A stretch of 64,000 bases of DNA from Pseudoramibacter alactolyticus (GTDB lineage Bacteria > Bacillota > Clostridia > Eubacteriales > Eubacteriaceae). The notes beneath the pieces were generated by a model. It did no database searches and was not told the origin of the DNA. It saw nothing but the letters and a program-made list of their open reading frames with translations. A program made the translations under genes and the position numbers. Positions 41,864 to 49,462 of the stretch are shown piece after piece (positions within the stretch are counted from its first letter, which is position 1; every line of letters starts with the position of its first letter). Location of the stretch: assembly GCF_050908235.1 (NCBI RefSeq), contig NZ_CP194340.1, one strand, 5' to 3'.

Positions 41864-44104
41864 ATGATGGAAAATACCAAAAGAGTCCGCAGGCTCGGCC
41901 GTGTGCTGTTCGCAGTGCTGATGGGCATCCTTTGTGTGCTCGCGCTGTCGATGGCGGCTCCGGAGCCGGCCAGGGTGCACGCGGCGGGAGACGCCGTTTA
42001 TTTGAATGGCGCAGGCGGCGACGATGCCAACGACGGGACGACGGCAGAAAGTGCCGTTAAGACCTTTGCCAGGGCCAAAGAACTGGCGGCGGCCGACCAG
42101 AGCGTTCAGACGATTTATATCACCGGCACGGTGCCGATTTCCGGGGAGCTTTCCCTCTCGGGCACCAAGGCGGTGATCAAACGCGACCCCGGATTCGATG
42201 GTTATCTGATGCGGGTGAACAGCGGTGCCGCGGCCACCCTTTCGGACATCACGCTGGACGGCAACAGCCAGGCGGCGACAAAGACAAAAAAATCGCTCGT
42301 TGATTTGGCGGGAACGTTAAATATTCAAGGCGGTGCCGTGCTCCAAAACAACAAGCTGACGGATTTGGGATACTTTAGTGCCGCAGGCGGCGCTTTGGAT
42401 GTGGATAAAGGCGTCGTCAATATGACCGGCGGGGTGATTCAAAACAACACGGCCAATTTCGGCGGCGGTGTCTTTTTGGACCATGGGGCCGTCTTCAATA
42501 TGTCGGGCGGCACCATTCAAAACAACAAGGCCGTGGACGGCACGGAGTCCGGCATGGGCGGTTATGCGGCCGGCGGCGGGGTGATCGTGTATGACGGGTC
42601 GACCTTCAACCTGAGCGGCGGCGTCATTCGGAACAACACATCGGATAACCTGGGCGGCGGCATCAGCATCGGCGCAGGCGTCGGCAGCCAGGGAATGGAC
42701 ACGCTCAACATGACCGGCGGCACGGTGGCCGGCAACACGGCCGGATCCGGCGGCGGCGGGATTCTCGTGCAGGCGGGCTACACCAATGCCTACGGCACGG
42801 CCAATATTTCCGGCGGGAAAATCACCGGCAACGCGATGAGCGCCAAGGGCACCGGCAACAACGCCTTCGGCGGCGGGGGCATCTATGTCAATGGCTATTC
42901 GAAATGGATAACCGGCTATCACAACGGCGTGCTCAATCTGACCAACGGGGTGATCAAGGAAAACAGGGCGGTGATGGAAGGCGGCGGCTATGCCTCCTGC
43001 CCCAATTCCGAGACCCATATTTATGTGAAAAACGGCGTGGCCCTTTATGGGAATCAGGCGAAATCCGCCAAGGAGATTTATATTCTGGCAAGCAATGCCT
43101 ACGGTGCCCACAACGGCGATCCGGAATACAGCATTGCCCCGTCGATGCTCGGCGGCACGCCCTATAATTGGAAATACGAAAACGGCTCGGAGGTGCCGCT
43201 CAATAAACTCACCGGCCAGCTGAAGGCAATCAATCAGGAAAGCCTGTCGCTGCACACCGATGTGACGGTGGATACCGGCGCGGAAGGTCTGGCGAAGGTC
43301 GCGATCTCCGGAAACACCTCCGCGACCCGCGGCGCCGGCATCGGCTCCAACGGGACGGTCAATATGGGCCAATACGAAGAGACATCGGTCACGGTCGCCA
43401 AGCGATGGGACGATCACAACAGCAAAAACCGCCCGGACACCGTCCAGGTGGAGCTGTGGCGCAGCCAGGGCGGCGGCAAGCCGGTGTACGTGGGGTATGA
43501 AACGGTGAAGGCCGACGACAACTGGCAGCTGACCTTTGCGCATCTGCCCAAAAACGATGCCGGCGGCCATGCCTATGCGTATTCGGTGAAGGAGCGCGCC
43601 GTTAAGGGCTATGCTGCGGAAACGGTCACCGGCAGCCAAAAGGACGGCTACACGATCACCAACGGGCCGAGCACCAGCGTGAAGGTCACGAAGGTTTGGA
43701 ACGACGGCAACAACCGGGACGGAAGCCGGCCGGCCGGCATCACCGTGCAGCTTTATGCCAACGGCAAACCCAGCGGCGATCCGGTTAAACTCACTGCGGC
43801 GGGCGGCTGGACCCATACCTGGGCCGGTCTTGCCCAGAAAAAATCAGGCAAGGCCATTACCTACACCGTGGACGAAACGGCGGTGCCGGCCAGATACGGC
43901 AAGGTGATCACCGGGAATGCGGCGAAGGGTTACGTCATCACCAATACGGAAAAGACAAAATTCGGGCCCCCGACCGGCCAAAAACGGCCAAGAACCGGCG
44001 ACTCCGCAAATGTTGTCGCCCTTGCGGCGAGCTTCGGCATTTCGGCGGCGATGGCGACGGTGCTTGGGATCCGGGAAAAACGGCGGCGTGCCGCTGATCG
44101 ATAA
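41864..44104 (+). CDS. Cell-wall anchored beta-helix adhesin with two CnaB domains
   Basis: About 746 residues. Signal peptide to HAAG near residue 40; a right-handed beta-helix (about 45-470) of parallel-repeat turns such as GGVIQNNTANFGGGVFLD, GGTIQNNKAVDG and GGTVAGNTAGSGGGGILV, like polymorphic outer-membrane and pectate-lyase folds; two CnaB domains (about 505-590, VTVAKRWDDHNSKN; about 595-690, VKVTKVWNDGNNRDG); sorting signal RPRTGD about 708, helix and RRR tail. Start is uncertain among ATG 41834, 41861, 41864 and 41867; GGAG at 41855-41858 favours 41864-41867. Confidence 0.9.
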   Translation: MMENTKRVRRLGRVLFAVLMGILCVLALSMAAPEPARVHAAGDAVYLNGAGGDDANDGTTAESAVKTFARAKELAAADQSVQTIYITGTVPISGELSLSGTKAVIKRDPGFDGYLMRVNSGAAATLSDITLDGNSQAATKTKKSLVDLAGTLNIQGGAVLQNNKLTDLGYFSAAGGALDVDKGVVNMTGGVIQNNTANFGGGVFLDHGAVFNMSGGTIQNNKAVDGTESGMGGYAAGGGVIVYDGSTFNLSGGVIRNNTSDNLGGGISIGAGVGSQGMDTLNMTGGTVAGNTAGSGGGGILVQAGYTNAYGTANISGGKITGNAMSAKGTGNNAFGGGGIYVNGYSKWITGYHNGVLNLTNGVIKENRAVMEGGGYASCPNSETHIYVKNGVALYGNQAKSAKEIYILASNAYGAHNGDPEYSIAPSMLGGTPYNWKYENGSEVPLNKLTGQLKAINQESLSLHTDVTVDTGAEGLAKVAISGNTSATRGAGIGSNGTVNMGQYEETSVTVAKRWDDHNSKNRPDTVQVELWRSQGGGKPVYVGYETVKADDNWQLTFAHLPKNDAGGHAYAYSVKERAVKGYAAETVTGSQKDGYTITNGPSTSVKVTKVWNDGNNRDGSRPAGITVQLYANGKPSGDPVKLTAAGGWTHTWAGLAQKKSGKAITYTVDETAVPARYGKVITGNAAKGYVITNTEKTKFGPPTGQKRPRTGDSANVVALAASFGISAAMATVLGIREKRRRAADR

Positions 44105-44153
44105 AGATTTTAAGCTCGGGCTTTGAACGATAGACCCGGCAAACGGCTGACAA

Positions 44154-44197
44154 AAAGGACTAAACCCTGCGACGACGGGGTTCAGTCCTTTTTTTGT
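44154..44197. terminator. Terminator between the adhesin and GNAT genes
   Basis: AAGGACT/AGTCCTT and AACCC/GGGTT stem with one mismatch, A-run before and T-run after. Confidence 0.8.
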
Positions 44198-44254
44198 TGG
44201 ACGGATTCCGGATAATGCCCGCTTGATGCGGAGGCGCCCGCCGCGGCGGCAAGG

Positions 44255-44758
44255 TTACGGCATCGGCTTTGCGCCGGGAAGATCCAGCAGGAAAAACAAG
44301 CTGGGGACCTTCGGTGCGGCGACGGGAATGGGCAGTGCCGTGCGCGGGGTTTCGCGAAAGCCCATTTTGCGGTAAAAGCGGTGCGCGCGCCGGGCCCGCA
44401 CGGGGGTGTCGAGCACGATCTGGGCAAGGCCTTCGGCCCGGGCCCGCGCCGTTAGGCGGCTAAAAAGGGCGGCGGAAACGCCGGCGCGCCGGCCGCGGTA
44501 TGCCGGGTCGACAAAGAATTTTTTGAGCAGGCCCACACGGCCGCGGATCATCAGGCCGATGGTTCCCACGACGCGGTCGTTCGCTTCGTCGACGGCGAGC
44601 CAGAAGCCCCCGCCGCCGGGGAAGAAATATTCGGGGATATCGGCCAGCTCCGGCTGGTCCGTCAGGGAAAGCTCGGCGTGGTTTTCGCAGTTTTGCAGAT
44701 AAAGCACGAGGCCGATCACCTGGTTTTGGTAGCGTGGGTCATAAGAGATGAATCGCAT
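44255..44758 (-). CDS. GNAT acetyltransferase
   Basis: 167 residues. The acetyl-CoA site is LLKKFFVDPAYRGRRAGVSA near residue 76-95, and HRFYRKMGFRETPRTALP closes the fold. The PGGGGFWLAVDE strand is typical. Substrate unknown. It is followed on the same strand by a second, broken GNAT. Confidence 0.87.
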   Translation of the reverse strand: MRFISYDPRYQNQVIGLVLYLQNCENHAELSLTDQPELADIPEYFFPGGGGFWLAVDEANDRVVGTIGLMIRGRVGLLKKFFVDPAYRGRRAGVSAALFSRLTARARAEGLAQIVLDTPVRARRAHRFYRKMGFRETPRTALPIPVAAPKVPSLFFLLDLPGAKPMP

Positions 44759-44792
44759 GGGGACTCCTTTCGTGATTCGGGGGATCAGGCGC

Positions 44793-45338
44793 TCAGCCGA
44801 TCAGCCGCTCATAGCCCAGACGCAGATTGCCGGCCTCCGCTCCGCCGGTCAAGCGCAAAATGGTGCAGCGGGCAAAGCCGGCGTGCGCGAGGGCGGCCTG
44901 CATCGGGCGATTATCCGGGTGGGTGTCGATGCGCAGGCTTTTAGCCCCCTTGGCAGCGGCCAGCCCTGCCGCTTCATCAAAAAGAAGGGAGGCGAGGCCC
45001 TGCCTGTGCCGGCGGCGAGAAACGGCCACCCGATGCAGGACGGCAGCGAACGTCTCATCCGAGGTGAGCCACCGGCCCTCAAGCGGGCGGCGATAGGCGG
45101 GGTCCGGGTCGAGACTGAGGGCGCAGACGGCGGCCACGGCATCGCCGCAGGTGAGCACATGGCTCAAGCCGGCCCGGATGTCGGCGGCGAAGCAGGTCCG
45201 GTCCGGATAGGGGCCGCGCTGTCATTGATCGACGCCCTGACGGCGCAAAAAAGCCTTGGCCTCGGCGGCAATGTGTGCCGTGGCATCCAGATCGGCCGTC
45301 GTCGCCTGGCGAAAGCGGAGAACAGAGGCGCGGGTCAT
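44793..45338 (-). pseudogene. GNAT acetyltransferase interrupted by in-frame TGA
   Basis: ATG at 45338 with AAAGGA upstream opens a frame that starts VLRFRQATTADLDATAHIAA and reaches RRQGVDQ, then hits TGA at 45222-45224 (codon 39). The same frame continues to 44793 with QRGPYPDRTCFAADI, the acetyl-CoA motif VAVSRRRHRQGLASLLFDEA and a natural C-terminus. This GNAT subfamily usually reads DQWQ-GYP here, so TGG to TGA at the Trp is the simplest reading. The downstream part has no ribosome site of its own. Confidence 0.72.
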
Positions 45339-45361
45339 CACAATATTCCTTTCGATAGATG

Positions 45362-45718
45362 CTAAAGCAAGCAGCTGATGAGGGTCAAAATGGCGAGGCC
45401 GCCCTGCATCAAAATGATTTTGGGGTTGCTGGTGACGCTGCCGTAGAGTGCGACGGCCACGATAGCCGCCATCAGGCAGATCACGGCGGCCTTGCTCGCG
45501 AAGGCAAAGACAGCCAGTAAAATCAGCACGGCGATCAGCCCGTTATAAACCCCCTGATTTTTGAAGAGCAGATTGACGGCGTCACTCTCCAGGGTTTTGG
45601 GGTCCATGCCGAAGACCTTTGCCGTTCTTTCGGAGGCGGTGGCCAGGGTTTCGAGATAAAAAATATAAAAGAATTCGAGGGCCGTGAGGGTTGCTGTAAT
45701 TTTGGTGATCAGATGCAT
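45362..45718 (-). CDS. DUF1304 membrane protein
   Basis: 118 residues with four membrane helices. Matches DUF1304: ALEFFYIFYLETLATASERT, AKVFGM and NLLFKNQGVYNGLIA. Function unknown. ATG has AAAGGA upstream. It is upstream of the broken GNAT gene and probably in the same transcript. Confidence 0.87.
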   Translation of the reverse strand: MHLITKITATLTALEFFYIFYLETLATASERTAKVFGMDPKTLESDAVNLLFKNQGVYNGLIAVLILLAVFAFASKAAVICLMAAIVAVALYGSVTSNPKIILMQGGLAILTLISCLL

Positions 45719-45905
45719 GAAAAGTTCCTTTCTAAAAATAAAATGCGAAATCCGGCGGGGCGATTCGCCCCTTCGCCCATCACCACCCGGGCGCTTTCCT
45801 GCTCCAGAGCGATCACCCGGTTTTCCGGCCGGCGCAGGGAAAGACAGGTCCCGGTGAGGAAGCTGCCGGATCCACAGGCGGGATCTAACAAGACTCTATC
45901 TTTGA
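45712..45905 (-). pseudogene. Possible DNA methyltransferase fragment at the island edge
   Basis: A minus-strand frame reads RVLLDPACGSGSFLTGTCLS, which matches motif I of N6-adenine DNA methyltransferases (DPACGSGxFL), then about 35 further residues before a stop. The rest of such an enzyme is missing on both sides. It could be the stump of a methylase gene lost when the island was inserted or rearranged; a chance match cannot be excluded. Confidence 0.35.
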
Positions 45906-45928
45906 TACAATGTAAATTCACAGAATCA

Positions 45929-45969
45929 CCCCGGGAATAGCTTGATTTCAGGCTGTTCTCGGGGTTTTT
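45929..45969 (+). terminator. Orphan terminator at the island junction
   Basis: Thirteen-base-pair stem CCCCGGGAATAGC/GCTGTTCTCGGGG (G-T pairs allowed), ten-base loop, five T, plus strand. No plus-strand gene ends here, consistent with a deletion. Confidence 0.7.
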
Positions 45970-46062
45970 ACGCGTTTGGGATGACAAAAGCCTGCCTCGA
46001 TATTTTCCTTGGACTACTGCTGCGGTCATGGTGTCGAGCCTCCTTTCCGACACCCCTGATTA

Positions 46063-46096
46063 GCAAAATTAAATTGTTTGGCAAAATTAAATTGTT
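46063..46096. repeat. 18-bp tandem direct repeat next to the defence island
   Basis: GCAAAATTAAATTGTT at 46063-46078 repeats exactly at 46081-46096, separated by TG. It lies at the change from GC-rich to AT-rich sequence, directly before the last island gene, and may mark an insertion joint. Confidence 0.7.
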
Positions 46097-46596
46097 AAGT
46101 CGTCACTTGGAAATCCGTCTATATATTTTCCACATCCCTGTTCCGGATCGCCCTTGCTGGCGGGGACTAACCGATATTCACATGGCTGCTTTGTTATTTT
46201 TATTGGAAACGGCAACCTCGCATTATCCTCGTCATAACAGCTGAGAGTAATTCCAACCTCTCGCTTCCATTCTCTAATAAAACAATCGTTGTCACACTGT
46301 TGCTTGATTAGATCCGTTATTTCCTGATCTGTTTTCCTTTCAAGAGTCCAGCGAATAATCCTTCGATCAAAATTTCTCGGTGTGCATTTACAGCTATCAA
46401 GAAACTTCTCCGTAATTAATCCTCTGTTCAGGTCAAAAGCCACCTCGTAAATATCTGCACCTCCAAAGTGCCCGTACCCATCGTAGCTCGCCTCAAAAAT
46501 AGGTTCTTTGTCCGGAAGGAGTACATAAGCACTCTCGCCGATGCACAAATTCTCCTTATTTCCTGTGTCCGCATACATAAAGCTGAATAATCCCAT
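46087..46596 (-). CDS. Hypothetical protein at the end of the defence island
   Basis: 169 residues beginning MGLFSFMYADTGNKENLCIG; ATG at 46596 follows AAAGGAG. It includes ESAYVLLPDKEPIFEASYDG, YGHFGGADIYEVAFD and a C-terminal half with several Cys. Similar short proteins occur on plasmids and conjugative elements of Firmicutes, but no function is known to me. It is about 70 bases past the desulfurase stop and may be in the same transcript. The stop lies inside the tandem repeat. Confidence 0.68.
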   Translation of the reverse strand: MGLFSFMYADTGNKENLCIGESAYVLLPDKEPIFEASYDGYGHFGGADIYEVAFDLNRGLITEKFLDSCKCTPRNFDRRIIRWTLERKTDQEITDLIKQQCDNDCFIREWKREVGITLSCYDEDNARLPFPIKITKQPCEYRLVPASKGDPEQGCGKYIDGFPSDDLTI

Positions 46597-46665
46597 CGTA
46601 GTTTCTCCTTTCGCTTGGGCAATAAAATGTTCTCTCTCCATTCATCACTCTACGAAAGAAGCAAG

Positions 46666-47784
46666 TCAACCTTTAAGAATACCAATTAAGGCATCGGCAA
46701 TCTCTACGGCCTCCTCTGCTGTGTTGTCCGCTCCAAATGTAATCCGAATAGTACCCTTTGCATATGCTTCAGGCACTCCAATTGCTTCTATGACATGCGA
46801 AATTCGCATATTTACAGAATCACAAGCTGAACCTGTGGAAATACAGATTCCTTTCAAATCCAGTCGATGCAGCAGCATTTCACCATCAGCCCCATTGATC
46901 GAGATATTAACATTTCCGGGAAGATGGTCATCACTGCCATTACGGATATAATCTACTCCGCCCTGAGATAAGTGTTGCAAAAGGACATCTTCAAGCTCAT
47001 GAAGCTTTTCTGTCGAAACAGCTATTCTGCCACAGCTTTTCTTAAGGGCACTTGCCATTGCTACAATAGCTGCTATATTTTCAGTCCCGGCTCTTTGACT
47101 GTGCTCTTGAGCTCCTCCGTCAGCGTACGGATGTATCTTCACGCCCTTACGAATGTATAGGAAGCCGCTGCCTTTCATACCATTGAATTTATGGGCTGAA
47201 GCTGACAGCATATCAACACCGAGCTTCTTTACATCAATCGGTATGTGACCAACAGCCTGTACTGCGTCCGTGTGGAATAGTGCTCCGCATTCATGTGAAA
47301 TAGCACTTAACTTCTGTACTGGCTCAATAGTTCCAATTTCATTATTAGCCAGCATCACGGAAACAAGCGCCGTATTATTTGTGATTACATTCTTCAGGGT
47401 TTCCGGCTGAACGATCCCGTAACTGTCCACGGAAAGATAACTTACAGGCAAGCCCAATTCCTCAAGAGATCGGCAGGCATTCAGCACAGCATGATGCTCT
47501 ATCTTCGATGTTATTACATTGCGTGTACTGTCTCTTGAATAAAGAACAGATTTTACAGCCCAATTGTCACTCTCAGTTCCACCAGAAGTAAAAAATATCT
47601 CTTCAGGCTCCGCGCCAATGCAAGCAGCGACGGTTTCACGAGCAGCGGCAATAGCCTTCTTTGCTGGTTTTGCAAAAAAGTACGGCTGTGAGGCGTTTCC
47701 GTACTCATCGGTAAGGTACGGCATCATTGCATCTAACGCATCTTCATCGAGCCTTGTTGTAGCGGCATTATCCGCATAAATCAT
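46666..47784 (-). CDS. Cysteine desulfurase (DndA/IscS-like)
   Basis: PLP enzyme, 372 residues, that takes sulfur from cysteine as an enzyme-bound persulfide. PLP-binding Lys is in SASAHKFNGMKG (K199); HTDAVQAVGH is a conserved active-site stretch; the persulfide Cys lies in STGSACDSVNMR near residue 320. It starts 13 bases after the small CxxC protein in the defence operon. Sharing an operon with a PAPS-reductase-like protein points to DNA sulfur modification (as DndA with DndC) rather than general Fe-S supply, though it could also serve the Fe-S cluster of BrxP. Confidence 0.9.
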   Translation of the reverse strand: MIYADNAATTRLDEDALDAMMPYLTDEYGNASQPYFFAKPAKKAIAAARETVAACIGAEPEEIFFTSGGTESDNWAVKSVLYSRDSTRNVITSKIEHHAVLNACRSLEELGLPVSYLSVDSYGIVQPETLKNVITNNTALVSVMLANNEIGTIEPVQKLSAISHECGALFHTDAVQAVGHIPIDVKKLGVDMLSASAHKFNGMKGSGFLYIRKGVKIHPYADGGAQEHSQRAGTENIAAIVAMASALKKSCGRIAVSTEKLHELEDVLLQHLSQGGVDYIRNGSDDHLPGNVNISINGADGEMLLHRLDLKGICISTGSACDSVNMRISHVIEAIGVPEAYAKGTIRITFGADNTAEEAVEIADALIGILKG

Positions 47785-47797
47785 TCACTTCACCTGC

Positions 47798-47998
47798 CTA
47801 TTCGAACAGCTTGCATCCTTCATCCTTAAATTCTTCGATCTTTTCATTCAGATCCTCGACCGTTGTATCAAGATAGGCTGCAAGGCAATCCATACAAAAG
47901 AAATTTTTTACATCTAAGCCGAGAAGCTTTTTGTTAAGGCCAATAGTGTTTTTATCCAGTTCTTCTCGACCACAGCTCACACAATCAATCCTCTTCAT
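47798..47998 (-). CDS. Small CxxC zinc-finger-like protein
   Basis: 66 residues starting MKRIDCVSCGREELDKNTIG. Two Cys pairs (CVSCG and CMDC) suggest a zinc ribbon; the middle and end are charged helices (TTVEDLNEKIEEFKDEG). ATG at 47998 has GGGAG upstream and overlaps the brxL stop by 14 bases, so it is translated with brxL; a longer in-frame start at 48055 lies inside brxL. No family recognised. Between brxL and the desulfurase it might be a sulfur or metal carrier, which is inference only. Confidence 0.75.
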   Translation of the reverse strand: MKRIDCVSCGREELDKNTIGLNKKLLGLDVKNFFCMDCLAAYLDTTVEDLNEKIEEFKDEGCKLFE

Positions 47999-49448
47999 CA
48001 GAAATCTCCCTGAGCGTGAACTGAGGCATCTGTTTTGCGGGTTTCCGATATTCATCCGGGTCGAGGATTTCCAGCTGTTTCTGTATGATCGCTCTCATCT
48101 TGATTGCCGGGCGGAGGCAGTATTGCATAAACAGATGCTGGTCTACATCTTTTGCAGAGCGGACATCAGGAAAGAAGAGTTTTAAATACGCAGTTGTAAG
48201 CCGTTTCACGGCCTCTACATGCCGTTCATACGCACCGTCAGAGACCTGCACTAACCTGTCAACAATTGCCCTATAGCTAATGTCGTCACGCAGCAAATGA
48301 AGAATGGAACAGAAGTACTCTGTGTTCAGTGCCCAGCCTGAGATTTTTAATTCCGGTTTCATCGGTGGAATATCCCATCCTTTGATAAACCCGTGCATTC
48401 TATCAACAAGGGCGCTCTCCTTAAACAAAGAGGGAAGTTCAGTGAGCATGTTTTTATACTCGTCCATATTGCTCTGCTCAATATTCCCGAGAAATACAAC
48501 GCCTGCATCAGAGGTTACCGTAAAACCGTCAACATTACATTTTCCACTTTCCATATAACCCTGGAAAATGGACTGCATCTGACTAACATCCGTGAACTGA
48601 ACCTTTTTCACTTCGTCTATAGCCACATAGTCATGACCCACGATAAATCCGGTTGTCCTGCGTGCCTTATCATAAAACATCTTCGGTCTTGACACAGTGC
48701 CCCCGTCAACAAGTAAGCCAAACTTGCTGATGTTTCCAAAAACATAGGATTTTCCAGTTCCCTTGGGTGCAAGCTCGATGATGTTCAGATTCTTTTCCAG
48801 AAATGGGAGCAGCCTTTGGAGCATCGCAAGCTTCTCGTGCTCGTCCTCATATCCGCTCGGGTTATAATCCATTGCGCCAAGAAGCACATCGATCCATTCC
48901 TTTATGGAAAATTCAGATCTGACGTCCTTGTAAAAATCAAGATCAATATTATAAGGAGTAAAGCTGGTGAAATCTGTCAGCTTAATCTTACCAAGAATCT
49001 TCGGCTTGGCACTGTCATCCGGCGGGCGATATCCGAGCTCGACAACTCCCCAAATTTCGTTGCTTTTTACAAGTTCATCTTTCAAGTTGTCCCAGACCGC
49101 ATCCTCAATCACTGTTTCTTTATTCGTTAAGCCATAATCGGGTAACGCAAATGATACCGTCCCAGTCTTGATGTCAATATCAATATCGATCCTGGTCAGC
49201 AATTTTACTCTCTCATATTCCTTACTGACGCGGTTTTTAATACTAAGCCATTCCTCTTTTCGAGGCATATAAGTGTTAACAAAATCAAGCAGATCCTCAA
49301 CATCAAACTGTCCATCGTCATCCTCGAATTTTTTCAAAACCCAATCTCGAAGGAACGATGGAAGCTTCAACGTCTTAAGGAAACTCATCTCACCCAAATC
49401 TTTATAGACGACCATCTCGTCAAAGCATTCCCGGAGCTTATCACTCAC
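47985..49448 (-). CDS. brxL: BREX protein BrxL (type 4)
   Basis: 487 residues. AAA+ ATPase core with Walker A ELAPKGTGKSYVFGNIS near 226-242, Walker B-like region HDYVAIDEVKKV near 275, and LTELPSLFKESALVDRMHGF typical of BrxL. It ends soon after the ATPase (PQFTLREISDEED) and lacks the C-terminal Lon-protease-like domain of the longer type 1 BrxL. GTG at 49448 has AAGGAGGTG. BrxL is needed for phage interference in studied BREX systems, acting as a DNA-bound ring motor. Confidence 0.88.
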   Translation of the reverse strand: MSDKLRECFDEMVVYKDLGEMSFLKTLKLPSFLRDWVLKKFEDDDGQFDVEDLLDFVNTYMPRKEEWLSIKNRVSKEYERVKLLTRIDIDIDIKTGTVSFALPDYGLTNKETVIEDAVWDNLKDELVKSNEIWGVVELGYRPPDDSAKPKILGKIKLTDFTSFTPYNIDLDFYKDVRSEFSIKEWIDVLLGAMDYNPSGYEDEHEKLAMLQRLLPFLEKNLNIIELAPKGTGKSYVFGNISKFGLLVDGGTVSRPKMFYDKARRTTGFIVGHDYVAIDEVKKVQFTDVSQMQSIFQGYMESGKCNVDGFTVTSDAGVVFLGNIEQSNMDEYKNMLTELPSLFKESALVDRMHGFIKGWDIPPMKPELKISGWALNTEYFCSILHLLRDDISYRAIVDRLVQVSDGAYERHVEAVKRLTTAYLKLFFPDVRSAKDVDQHLFMQYCLRPAIKMRAIIQKQLEILDPDEYRKPAKQMPQFTLREISDEED

Positions 49449-49462
49449 TTAAGCCCACCTCC

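Noticed and set aside
42317..43816. 499-codon minus-strand frame across the beta-helix adhesin
   Set aside because: Antisense shadow; the plus strand has signal peptide, repeats and anchor.
45222..45224. TGA read as Trp or selenocysteine
   Set aside because: TGA ends several intact genes here (for example those ending at 2713 and 18671); no selenocysteine hairpin was noticed.
44748..45365. 205-codon plus-strand frame
   Set aside because: Antisense to the broken GNAT gene, whose frame has clear acetyltransferase motifs.
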